DNA from: Sepiola atlantica
Lineage: Eukaryota > Mollusca > Cephalopoda > Sepiida > Sepiolidae
NCBI GenBank assembly: GCA_963556195.1
Contig: OY744519.1
Coordinates: 104,007,500 to 104,071,499 of the forward strand
Direction: 5' to 3'
Length of the DNA: 64,000 nucleotides
Shown here: positions 21,448 to 31,394 of the stretch, one piece after another
Layout of the letters: every line of letters starts with the position of its first letter
How positions within the stretch are numbered: the first letter of the stretch is position 1
Translations under genes and position numbers: made by a program
Notes under the pieces: generated by a model
The model's database searches: none
Seen by the model: only the letters and a program-made list of their open reading frames with translations
What the model was told of the DNA's origin: nothing

Positions 21448-22110
21448 CATCATATTTGGTTCAACGTCTGTTTTACAGGCTGGCATGAGTTGAACGGCTT
21501 TAAGAAATTGACTTCCAAAGTAACCTATCTCTGGTCTTTATTTATCCCTCTTTCCATCAGGTTTATTTATATTATTTCCTCTCATGTTTTTCTTGACCTT
21601 TCCCTGTGAACTGAACGAGCTACCTCAACTGTTTTACATCTAATAACCAAAAAACTCTCATGCATTCTTTTAACGTGGTCATACCATCAAAGTCTCCTGT
21701 TCTTCACACATCTCCACATACTTTCCAGATTTAATCTTCCTCTGAAATTCATTTTACATTCTGGCATTAAGAAATTGATTTTCAAACTAACCTATCTTGG
21801 CCCAGGTCTTTATTTATCCCGCTTTCCCTCAGATCTATTTATGTCACTTCCTCCCATGTTTTCCTTGGCCTTCCTCTGTAAACTGAACCTGCTACCTTAA
21901 CTGTTCTACACTTATCTAAGAACTCTCATGCATTCTTTCAATGTGGCCATACCATCATAATCTCCTGTTCTGCACACATCTCCCTGTACTGTCCAGATTT
22001 AATCTTCCTCTGAAGTCATCAGAACAAAGCTTTTCTTTAAGACTCACATTACACATCCATCATACTATTTTCATATCATTTCTCTCCATGCAACACATGT
22101 GTAGAAAAAT
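21448..22110 (-). pseudogene. RTE-like LINE tail, two tandem copies
   Basis: The minus strand carries the post-polymerase tail described for 6660-7090, twice: 22110-21765 and 21760-21448. Shared blocks include the GTGGCCATACC(A)TCA segment, the AGGTCTTTATTTATCCC segment and the TCACTTCCTC(CC)ATGTTT segment. The second copy lacks the most upstream part. Stops and frameshifts are frequent. A local duplication of ~300 bases is the simplest explanation. Confidence 0.7.
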
Positions 22111-22780
22111 ACTAACAATCCCTTAGTTATACAATGAACTATCCCTAGTAAAATATCAATGACGACGATGCTAGCCCTAAGGAGTATGACACTATTACGA
22201 GTACAGGCGTGTCGTTTCCCGTATACATTACAAGCCAGTTATGCACTTATAACTACCTATTGCATTGTGCACTTATAGTAATAAACCCTTTTATATTTGT
22301 ATGTTGGCCGTTCGAGTTATTACTAAATACCTTTTGGATAACATTACAAACCACATTAACTGAAAGAGTATCACAAGGCCTTTAGAATGGAATATGTGCA
22401 ATATATCTCCAGGGCTCCAATAAAGGATTGCATACAAAATTCCATGATGGTCCCTGAGTTTGTCACAAGTCTTAAATAAGACTGCAGGGTAAAATTGTTG
22501 AAACATTGTGATAACAAAAACAACTACAAAATGCTAACCAATCTGAAGATTGTAAATACTAATGAAAATTAGTAATCCCCAAAATACAGACTAATATTTT
22601 TGGTCCTTATGAACTTTCTTCACTGGAGCAATTTCGTTCCGGTTAATTTGGGATTTAGTATAACCTATTACTACAGTGTTACGTTATTTTCTTTACCTTA
22701 AAAAACTAAGACCGTCACGAGAAAGATGGGTTTTTTTTTTGCATTTTGGTACATTTGTAAATTAACACTCATTGCTGAAT
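22111..22780. other. No feature recognised
   Basis: No recognisable gene or repeat. A 71-codon minus-strand frame at 22291 resembles nothing known. Confidence 0.5.
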
Positions 22781-22784
22781 TACC

Positions 22785-22935
22785 CCCCCCCCCCCTGAGA
22801 TTCTACTTAATTTTCTTTAGGTGATCACGTGTGTACACTCTGAAAAATTTGTCAAAAAGAAGTAGATAAACAAAAGACAATTATTTACTCACCCCCTTTT
22901 CCGAGCCATTCTAGCGTTTTAAGGCAGTTAAAATC
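22785..22935 (+). repeat. R1 inverted-repeat end, solitary
   Basis: A poly-C tract, then GATTCTACTTAATTTTC, GGTGATCACGTGTG, ACACTCTGAAAAATTTGTC, and the CCGAGCCATTCTAGCGTTTTAAGG block. The order is the same as the R1 ends at 2738 and 16585, followed by CCACTAACTCTAAGTTCGAGTGGC. I see no partner end nearby. Confidence 0.55.
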
Positions 22936-23670
22936 TTTTGCCACTAACTCTAAGTTCGAGTGGCTACCAGTGAGGATTAGGTTAAATGTTTTGAAAAATA
23001 ATTTATTGGAATGTTAAAAAAATAATTTATTGGAATGTTAAAAAAATAATTTCTTGGGGGGGAAAAAGAATGTTTTTTTAAAACAAAATTATTTGAGAGG
23101 ACATTTATATCACTGCAAATTTGATCGAAAGAGTTTTAAATATTGGGTACAAAATCGACTTAATATCGATAAGAAAAAAACAATACAAAACCTAAATTAA
23201 CCGGAACTAAATTTCTCCAGTCAAGAAAATATATTTTTTATGTTCTTTTTAGAAATATAATCAGTTCTTTCAAGGTAATTGTGTTTGTGTTTTTTTGTTG
23301 GTTTTTTTTCAGAATTTTTTAGATGAAGATTGATAATTTGTATTATTTTGACTATTACTTGGTTATTATATTCACAACGTTTCTACTGATTTAACCTCCG
23401 ACCTACTTCAGGTGCATCTTTTCGAACTTATGAATCTATATAGAATTTTAAACTGAATCTTTTATTTAATCAATGAGAGTAGATTATTCTTGTTCAATCA
23501 GCCATGACCGGGTGAAAGTGTTAATTTAATTTTTTTTTAATTCTTAGTATCACCTCTAGTGAGGATTGAACCATCAATCTCCGGAATACTGTAACTTAGT
23601 ACTGATTGTTACTCAACACCATTACCTGTTGTGTTGGAGGTCTATGTGGGAAATAACAACCAAGATAAGA
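22936..23670. other. No gene; short local tandem
   Basis: A ~28-base unit (AATAATTTATTGGAATGTTAAAAA) is repeated two to three times at 22997-23060. The rest is AT-rich and unassigned. Confidence 0.5.
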
Positions 23671-23672
23671 GT

Positions 23673-24048
23673 ATTTATTTACTCCTCTCCAGGAGTTAGG
23701 TACAAGGCCAGTTTTATCTTACTCCCACAAGTAAGATGTGACCCAAGGTCGGGTTGGGAAAGTGGGGTTTGAAAAGCCAGCGCCCGAGAGGTGAGCACTC
23801 TGGCCATTAAAAATTGCCTGGGCAACCCCGTCGGCATTCCCTGATAGGATGCCTCAGGCAGTAAACAATAAACTTACTCCTCCCCAAAGAGGGGAGGCGA
23901 AGCCTGGGAGGGTGGACCTCCTAGAACTGCACAGGACAGACCCATAGACCGGCGTAAATCAAGCCCTGAAGGCCAAGACAATACCAGTCTATGGGGTGCA
24001 GTATCCATCGAATAGATACTACACTTTGATCTTAGCCAAAAGGCCAAG
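23673..24048 (-). mobile_element. U2-SINE, full length, subfamily A with extra tail
   Basis: On the minus strand the element starts at about 24048 with GGCCTTTTGGCTAAGATC and AAGTGTAGTATCT, which is the 5' part of U2 snRNA including the branch-point-binding GUAGUA. It continues through the ~250-base A body and then a second, B-type tail (23673-23712). Imperfect direct repeats CCAAGATAAGAGTA (23660) and CCAATAAGAGTA (24051) bound it and look like the target duplication. No internal A or B box is obvious in the U2 part. Confidence 0.8.
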
Positions 24049-24179
24049 ACCAATAAGAGTAGATCGAATAATCCAAATTATACAAATTCTTCTTTTTTTT
24101 TATTTTCAAAATGTGGGAGGTCTTTATGCCTCATAAATATATGTTTAGGCATGAAATAACGAAACGGTTGGTTTCCTGT

Positions 24180-24372
24180 AAAACGATGGCTTTTGGCTGG
24201 GATTAAGATATAGTATCTGTTCTGTCTTTGATCGGTGACACTCTTTCTAGACTGAGGCAATTTAAATTTTTGGCTCAATCTGGAGTGCTCCTTTTAGGTG
24301 AGCTGGATTTCCCCCACATTAAAACCCGACCTTGTGTTTAATTCTGCCCTTGTGGGGAGACATGTAAATAGA
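24180..24372 (+). mobile_element. U2-SINE, subfamily B
   Basis: A diverged U2 head (GGCTTTTGGCTGGGATTAAG then ATAGTATCTGTTCT) is followed by a short body and the tail GAGTGCTCCTTTTAGG, CCCCCACATTAAAAC, CCGACCTTGTGTTTAATTC, CCTTGTGGGGAGACATGTAA. Other subfamily B copies, on the minus strand, are at 53965 and 58893. Confidence 0.7.
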
Positions 24373-24379
24373 GACAAAC

Positions 24380-24640
24380 CAAATGAAAACATGCCTGACA
24401 GAGTATAAAATCGACTCCGAAATCTAGTGGGGATGATCTCTTCTGTTCCCTACAACCCCTATTTCACAGAAGAGACATTGCTAGTCTCTCTCTACTCCAC
24501 TGTTATTTCTATGGTAAGTGCTCGATTGAACTCTGATCTCTGGTTCCCCCTTATGTACCTAATATCAAACAGAACTTCCATGAACAGAGTTTTACACAAG
24601 TTAAAATGGATGATTTACTCCTTGAAGAAGTCCCTTGTTT
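24380..24640 (+). pseudogene. Jockey/CR1-like LINE fragment (first of two)
   Basis: The stretch matches 24830-25030 closely: GACAGAG(T/G)ATAAAATC, GACTCC(G)AAATCTAGTG, CTCTTCTGTTCCCTACA, AGAAGAGA, CTAGTCTCTCT, ACTGTTATTTC. It is the region that encodes L-x-x-V-Q and the HRRDV...LYRYFHG segment of the polymerase tail. Two copies of the same segment within 450 bases, both on the plus strand, suggest a local duplication or two insertions at one site. Confidence 0.65.
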
Positions 24641-25312
24641 TGATAATCTCTTAAGACTGACTTTCACTCTATATCTAAAATGGAACACGTATCTCCAGTC
24701 TGTTGTAAGGTTGCTCGAAAAATGGCTGGATCATTCTACTGTTCCAAAAAGTATCCGATCTATGATGCAATCCGCTACCTCTATAAGAATCAGATACGTC
24801 TTAAGATGGAGTACTGCTGACACATCTAGGGAGGTGCCGCACAAAGCTCTCTTTCTTGCTTTGACAGAGGATAAAATCAACTCTGAAATCTAGTGGAGGG
24901 TAATCCCTTTTCTTTCCTACATCCTCTTTCTCAAAGAAGAGATCTTGCTAGTCTCTCTCTCTACTCTACCATTATTTCCATGGAATGTGCTCAGCTGGGC
25001 TCAAATCTCTGGTTCCTTCCTGTAAAATATTCACAGCAAGAACTCGTTTCGTTATGACAATGGAAAATAAAACATTCTTTTCTTCCTCCGTGTGTCTAGC
25101 ATCAGGGAAAAATTCCACAAACAGATTCTCTGCATATTACAACATGGTTGTCTTCAAATCGAATATCAACAAATACTTGTTATAAACCGCCCCATAATTA
25201 ATCAAACATAGTTCATACCATTGATTGTTACTCTGACAATCATTCATATCATCAATCTTTATCCTTGGGTGGTTCTTAGCCTTGATAAGTGGCGAGCCAA
25301 TAGCAAAGAAAG
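24641..25312 (+). pseudogene. Jockey/CR1-like LINE 3' end (longest copy)
   Basis: Broken frames in order: YLKWNTYLQSVVRLLEKWLD and VLRWSTADTSREVPHKALFL (the R-P-x-x-E-Y-x-x-x-x-W region of related elements), a duplicated segment shared with 24380-24640, then FVMTMENKTFFSSSVC, STNRFSAYYNMVVFKSNINK and the 3' untranslated end GATAAGTGGCGAGCCAATAG. Frameshifts and stops are present. This copy gives the best view of the family's 3' end. Confidence 0.7.
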
Positions 25313-25985
25313 AAAAATGCTACAAATATCTATAAGTATGTGTTTAAAACATATTAAGATTAAAGCTGCATCTGTTTATACTTCGCAGATAAATCTATGT
25401 TTCTATTTACACTATTCATATGTTTCGCACTGTTATCCTCATCCTAGTTATCGTATTTACGAAGCAAGAAAATAATCGACAATCATTCTTTATCTCAACA
25501 TTATTTCCCTCTACCCATCTTTCTTGTGAATCTCATCAACTTTTCTACTAATTATGATAATCTTATTTTTCAAACTCCTGATTATTAGACACAGTTTGGC
25601 ATTTGTACAGATGATTTCACCCTAATTCTATTGTCTCAATCTGCTTATAACAGGTTGTTCTTGAGACGCGATACCTTTTCCATCCTTTCATTCTTGATAA
25701 TGATTGTCTCGTTGAACTCTTTAGGTTATAATTGATTCTAATCATAGTGGAAGGATTCAGAAACATATATTTTCCTTCTGTCCATACTTAATTGCTGATG
25801 ACAACATTTATCATAGACAGAATTTGTATAGAAATAAATAATAACTGGAAAAATAAATAAAAATCAACTTTTATATATGTATATTAATATTTCATGTATC
25901 CACATAAAATTTTATAAGGAGATATATTTTTTTATGTATGAATTTTCAGTATTTACTTCAACAGTGCTCGATGCGTAAGTAGAGC
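25313..25985. other. No feature recognised
   Basis: AT-rich spacer. Nothing recognised. Confidence 0.5.
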
Positions 25986-25989
25986 TAGG

Positions 25990-26149
25990 TAGTAAGCTAT
26001 GAAGATATATTTATGGCAATTAAGCTACACAGAGGCTCCTGTGTTTCATTCCCAGGGTAAATCTTCAGGCTGAAGATTCCCCCCGGGGATGAAACGCAGG
26101 AGCCTCTGTGTAGCTTAATTGCCATAAATATATTTTCATAGCTTACTAT
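25990..26149. repeat. Near-loopless fold-back (~78-base arms)
   Basis: TAGTAAGCTATGAAGATATA... on the left is repeated in reverse complement to 26149 (TATATTTTCATAGCTTACTA). The arms contain GGCAATTAAGCTACACAGAG and GGCTCCTG(T/C)GTTTCAT and meet at CTTCAGGCTGAAG (about 26063-26075). Only a few mismatches are present. A (TA)n run adjoins the right edge. A transcript would form an almost perfect hairpin. Confidence 0.85.
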
Positions 26150-27048
26150 ATATATATATATATATATATGATGATTATGGAAATAATATTCTAACGTGAT
26201 GAAAAAGAAAAAAACGAAATTAAATATTCATCAACGTTTCGTCTTTATTTCAAGACTTTCTCAAGATGACTGATTTGAAGAAATAACATAGGAGTACAAT
26301 ATTTGAAAAATATGTGGTGCGTTTGTGACATGAAAATAATATTTTTTAAATGAAACATAGTCCTTAGAATGTCTGCAATTATGATTGCCATCAGATATAC
26401 GTTGGTGAAACTTAACAGGAACTGAAGAAAAAGCTTGGTAAACATAAGAGCTATAAAACATAGCAATTCCTTAAATGCACTATTCTCTCATGCATTACAA
26501 CATGATCATTTTTTAACTTTAAGCAAGCTAGACTCATTAAATTCATTTTAAATAAATATCTGCAAAGACTTCTTGAATCAGCACTCATTATAAACGCTAA
26601 CATAATTAAACAATGTAACAGCTTTTAAAATTCATATCCTTTAATCAGCAAACTTATACTAACCAAACCGAACTTGAATTTAAATCCAGTCTATTTTACA
26701 ACACATTCTCAATCAAATTTTGTACATAACATAGATATTAAAAAAAGACAAAGAAAGAAACACTGATTCCACTTCATAAACGTACCACATATTTTGAATT
26801 CTAACGACTTTGGTTTATTTGAAAAAAGAACAAAACATGTTTTTCACATCATAATCACACCACATTTTAAAAATTTTAACGGCTATATTTCGTTTGAAAA
26901 TAAAACATTTTTTTCACATCACAAACGCACCACATATCTTCAAATATTGTACTCCTATGCTGTTTTTTCAAATCAGTCATCTTGAGAAAGTTTTGATATA
27001 AATAATTTTGGTTTTTCCTTTTTCATTTTCCATATATATATATATATA
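26150..27048. mobile_element. ~0.9-kb element with long inverted ends
   Basis: 26165-26345 is repeated in reverse at about 26915-27040. Shared blocks are ACTTTCTCAAGATGACTGAT, TAGGAGTACAATATTTGAA and ATGTGGTGCGTTTGTGA. (TA)n runs lie outside both ends. The left end, reversed, contains AAAGACGAAACGTTGATGA, which resembles the hairpin-plus-GAAACGTTG ends I associate with Penelope-like elements. Near the right end a ~75-base unit (CCACAT...AACATTTTTTTCACATCA) repeats about twice. The frames inside are short and overlap the repeats. Class uncertain. Confidence 0.5.
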
Positions 27049-27049
27049 T

Positions 27050-27614
27050 ATAATTCACTCATAAACGAATTAACCACTCATCATGAATTTTGGAACACAC
27101 CTGCTAGGCATAAAAGGTCCAAATGTGGGATATATTTAGTTTATGTAAAAAGGGTATCGAAGGTATTTGAATTTTCACAAAAATTCAAATACCTTCGATT
27201 TTTATGAAATTTTAACGATATGTATTTAACATCAATTAATAAATATTCCCAAAATTTCAGTTTCTTTGAACTATTTTAAAGGGTTTTTAGGGAGGGAGGG
27301 GGCAGAATATGAGCCCAACCTCCCATTTGAAAATTCAAATATCTCAGATTTGTATTAAATTTGACTCATAGTCATTAGATGCTAATTAAGCAAGGTTCCC
27401 TGAATTCCAATTTCTTAAGCTTTAAATTCTAGACATTTTCTAGAATCAAAATCAAGTAATGGGTTTTGATCAAAATTGGAATAAGGAGTCTCCTCATAAG
27501 GTTTAGTATCATTATATATTGCTTTTAATCTTTATAAAGGGGCTTAAAATTGATGCAAAACTGTTCTGTTAGGAGAATTAATTTTACCCGTCCTGGGATG
27601 CTTATTCTTCTAGT
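27050..27614 (+). mobile_element. Helitron, family H1, longest copy in window
   Basis: It starts after a (TA)n run with TTCACTCATAAACGAATTAA and TCATGAATTTTGGAACACA and ends at 27614 with the ACCCGTCCTGGGATG hairpin and TTCTTCTAGT. Internal blocks (GAATCAAAATCAAGTAAT, AAATTGATGCAAAACTGTTC) recur in the shorter copy at 41167. There is no coding sequence. A palindromic TTTGAATTTTCACAAAAATTCAAA lies at 27166-27190. Confidence 0.6.
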
Positions 27615-27649
27615 TTATGTATATAATATATTAATGTATATTAGAATAA

Positions 27650-28885
27650 TTTTGGGTGACCCCATAACATGCTAGCTATGGAATCATTAATAAAGCTCAC
27701 AAGCCTTTCTGCAATCCAACCATATTTGGTGCTAATAAACTTCAGTCTATGCATGACTTGTCCACCGAGTTTGTCTTTATTTTATCGCTGTTCAATGATA
27801 AACACATTTTCATACAACGTGCAAAATTGTCAATAACTCTGACACACTTCTCTCTTGATTTGGGCTGTTAAGGAATAATTTGATAAACATTATTTTTTAG
27901 ATGACCCCCACAGATAAAAATATCTGTCTGTTGAATGTGAAGCCTATTCAGGATCACAACTCCTACTGATAGGATGGTCACAAAAGTGGCCACTCATATT
28001 GAACAGTGATAAAACAAAGTGTTACTTGGTTGGCAAGTCAGACGTAAACTGAGTTTATTTATATTAAATATGATTGAACGGCAGAAATGATTATGAGTTT
28101 TATTAATAATTAATTCCATAGGTGACATTTGAGCTGGGGGGGGGGGGTCACTATGTACATAAATGCTTTTTCTTAGAGTGTAAAAATATTTAGACAAAGA
28201 AAAAATTTCTTTTGTACTTTGGGATGAATTCATGCCCATTGATGTACCCTTCCTTATTTTGCTTGTGGACCACCTGAGAGCTATTATATCATCTGTGGAC
28301 CACTTGAGAGCTATTGTATCATCTGTGGACCCCATTTTTAATCAAATATTTACTTTTAGGTTAGTAAAAACTAACAATGAATCAATTTCGTTATATTCAT
28401 TATTCATGGCATAAAATACAAATCTTGAAAATTTCTATAAATACACATACATCGAGTAAACAGGACAAAACAATAAATAAAAACTTTTTTTTTCATGAGC
28501 CCTCTTAAAACTTCTGTGGAATTCCGGGGGTCCATGTGAACTTTGGGTTGAATCTATTTTTGAATGGTTAGTATCTGTTTCAAATCTATTTCTCAAAGTA
28601 TTTTTGGTTGGCACATTTTCGTTGTATGCTGCCTAATGGATATTTGGTGTCACTTTTCAAAATTCAACCACTATTTTAAGATGTTCTTTTGTCTAGTAAT
28701 ACTCTTTCTTTTCTCTCTCTGTCTCTGCAGATGTGTTGCTAAAGATCTTATTATTTAGAAACAAGTCTGTACTTTTTAAGTATCTACTTCTCACCATATG
28801 ATTTTTATTTTACTAGTTGACTTGAGACTCTTTCTCAAGAAGATTCGAGTTGTTCAGATTAAAATCTAGATTTTTATGCTCTTTT
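27650..28885 (-). pseudogene. Mariner/Tc-type element remnant, copy 1
   Basis: This ~1.2-kb stretch matches 31395-32385 in order and orientation. The part at 27700-28075, on the minus strand, aligns with the transposase fragment of copy 2 but is more decayed. 28545-28885 matches 32000-32385 in detail (GGGTTGAATCTATTTTTGAATGG, TTTTTGGTTGGCACATTTTC, TTGCCTAATGGATATTTGG-like, CACTTTTCAAAATTCAACCA). A poly-G run (28134-28147) occupies the same relative position as in copy 2. A 30-base unit GTGGACCACCTGAGAGC... is repeated 2.3 times at 28264-28332. Confidence 0.6.
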
Positions 28886-30240
28886 AAAATTTTTAATGAA
28901 TAGACTATTTTGCCAGTCCGGGCAAAATAAGGACATGAAAGCATTTTACCAGTCAGTCCATTTTTAAAATCGTTTTTAACAGTTATGAAATAAAAGATGA
29001 CAAATAAATAACAACAACAATGATAAATAAATAAGAGCAAGATTTATTGACAATTTATTTATTGTCATCACTTATTTTGCTGACAAATTAATTTAAAAAA
29101 AAAATGTTTGTCTTAATCTTAAAAGTTCCCGGTAATTGAACTAATTTCTTCATTTAAAAAAAAAAAAAAGTAGATATGTTTTCTTAAAGAAGAAAAAAGC
29201 TTGAATATCATCGCTTTAACATTTTTTTAAAACGTACAATAAAATTTAAATTACAATTGACTTCATTTGTGAAACTCAGTTAATGAAGTGGTTTTGTTAT
29301 CATCTGACTCTTGAGTAGATATATTACAGTCTTCGTATTCCTAGAAATTGGTATCCTGGTCCTGTAAATTCCTTAAATATGTTCTGATACTTCCTTTTAC
29401 GTCCATGTCACCCATGTAATGGCGGCATGTATACTTCCTGTCATCTGATATCTAATATATAAAGTTAAGACGATATTTCCCCTGTACCTTCTCGAAGAAT
29501 AGGAAAATAATCACAGGCTACTAAACTCACCACTATATTACACTTATTCACTCAGGCGTGTTTTAGTAAATTTGTTATTATTTTTTCCAGCTAACACTAA
29601 ATATTACTTTTGGCCCACCATCTTCGACTCTCCTCAAAACATATTTCATATAGGTGGTAGCAAAAACTTTTTTCCCTAACACTTCAGTATTGACACTCTC
29701 CCCATTGACACCGGGAACTAATAAACAACGTCTACTTTTCAAAAAAGTGTCCGTTAATATTTACGATTTGTCTGCTATTAATTTACTACATAATACAAAA
29801 TATTACACACACATTTAATGGAAGCTCCCACTAATCTGGCTGATATTCGAGAATATCAGATTACGTTATTTCTACCTATTACGTATACATTTATACTCAT
29901 TCCGGTTTTTAGAGAATGCAATTAACGAACATAGTTCCTTGCAGTGTTTCATTATTCAACATGATGGCTACAATTTCTTCAGCGACTTGACTTCCGAATT
30001 AAGTCAATATACGCCAAGCTACGAGACAGACTTGCATAAAGTTGACATTTCTTGAATCCTACATCTTTCACACGCATAATATCCAAAAAGTAGGAAAAAA
30101 CATCTATTTCTTCGTCTAGAAATGACCCAAAACGTGTGACTGGTGAACCCAACATTTGGTCGCCTTTCGGATCGTAATATATAACGCATGCCAGCTACAT
30201 GCTTAGTTTTACTGACCTATTTTTCAATAGATTTTTGAAT
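28886..30240. other. No gene; small palindrome
   Basis: AT-rich sequence with poly-A runs. An imperfect palindrome TAATCTGGCTGATATTCGAG...ATCAGATTA lies at about 29832-29866. Nothing else recognised. Confidence 0.5.
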
Positions 30241-30244
30241 CACT

Positions 30245-30350
30245 TTTGTGGCTAAGTGGTTATCGCCATAGATCGTAGACAGAGAGCTGTAGGGTTCGAC
30301 CCCAGTCGACACACATTAAAAAAATTTTTTTTTTTTTTTTTTTTTTTACA
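30245..30350 (+). mobile_element. tRNA-type SINE head with poly-T tract
   Basis: GTGGCTAAGTGGTTATCGCC (30248) is a good A box and GGGTTCGACCCCAG (30292) a good B box. The sequence then runs into ACACATTAAAAAAA and a long T tract (30326-30348). The clover leaf is not complete. A similar unit is at 50277. Confidence 0.55.
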
Positions 30351-30853
30351 TTGTTGAACTTTTGCCTACTAAGGAGGAGGGGAAGGGAGGATTATGGTCC
30401 GGATTTTTTTTTTTTGAAAAGAAATCAATGTAATAGGTAGTACTTTAACTATTGTGAATATCATCATATCTCTTCGAACACACATGGTTTATTAGTGCTC
30501 TGCAGACCTCTTTAATTATATTTGTGTGTTTCAGTAGTGCTCAGGAGGCATACTCATTTTTCATTTTTCTTTCCTTACAAAAATGGAATTTCTATACAAA
30601 GATAGCAGAAGAGGGATTGGATTTAATAAGGCCCTGTAGGCTTCTTTAATTTTAAAAGTGCTTATTATCATAGATAGAACGGGTGTTTGGGAAATACCGG
30701 TACCATGGGATGGCCAGGAAGACTCCTACAACCGCGTCTCCTTCCTTCCTTCATTCTTTTCTTTCAAGAATTCCAAACCGACAATTATTCTAAACATTAA
30801 ATTTGTACGTTCTTTTGGATGTTGACAAATTTTAATTAATTCTTTTATATTTC
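30351..30853 (+). repeat. Dispersed repeat shared with 49970-50165
   Basis: 30490-30690 matches 49978-50165: GCTCTGCAGACCTCTTTAATTATATTTGTG, GTTTCAGTAGTGCTC, AAATGGAATTT, GGCCCTGTAGGCTTCTTTAATTTT, ATAGAACGGGTGTTT. Both copies lie close to a tRNA-type SINE head, so they may belong to one composite element. The Helitron end at 30887 follows. Confidence 0.55.
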
Positions 30854-30887
30854 TCCCGGGCAACGCCGGTGAAGGGGTCCAACTAGT
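30854..30887 (+). mobile_element. Helitron 3' terminus (family H2)
   Basis: CCCGGGCAACGCCGG (30855-30869), then a short spacer and CTAGT ending at 30887, followed by a (TA)n run. It is the clearest plus-strand example of the H2 end. Confidence 0.6.
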
Positions 30888-30965
30888 TATATATATATAT
30901 TATCTCCCTTGGTTATATCTTTGTTGAGTAAAAGGCAGGTGATGTATAGTGCTAATACTAAAAAC

Positions 30966-31041
30966 AATTCCTGTTATGTCAATGGCACGGCAGTGGATTT
31001 TACCCCCAAACCCACCACCGTGCCATTAACATAATAGGAAT
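30966..31041. repeat. Small fold-back (~35-base arms)
   Basis: TTCCTGTTATGTCAATGGCACGG on the left pairs with the reverse of CCGTGCCATTAACATAATAGGAA on the right, with CAGTGGATTTTACCCCCAAACCC in the middle, itself partly paired. I see no direct repeat outside. Confidence 0.75.
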
Positions 31042-31394
31042 ATCAAGACATGAAGACGGTATAAACTAGGATTTACTAGTCCGACCCAAGTGGAAATAAA
31101 ATCTGACTTAATTTGTGCATTATTCTGTGATGTATCAATACTTTGCTGCTAAATTTTGTCAGGACCTGATGAAAAGCCCTGACTTTGTTTCAAGACAAAC
31201 ATACAAACTTTAGCACCTATTATAATAGATTATTTTGTCTGTTTTGTGGCATATCAATCCTTTTTAATTATTTAATGCGAAAAACACAATGTTTATGGGA
31301 AACGTGTATGTATGCAATTCTTGGAGCACACGTTTCTATTGTACTCTTGATGATTTTTGTGGGGAGAATTCTCGATTCATACCTTTACTGGTTA
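31042..31394. other. No feature recognised
   Basis: Spacer left of the mariner remnant. Part of it may belong to the same element, but no end was seen. Confidence 0.45.

Noticed and set aside
24006..24048. Functional U2 snRNA gene
   Set aside because: Only the first ~45 bases of U2 are present and they run into a repeated body; the Sm site and 3' stem-loops are missing.
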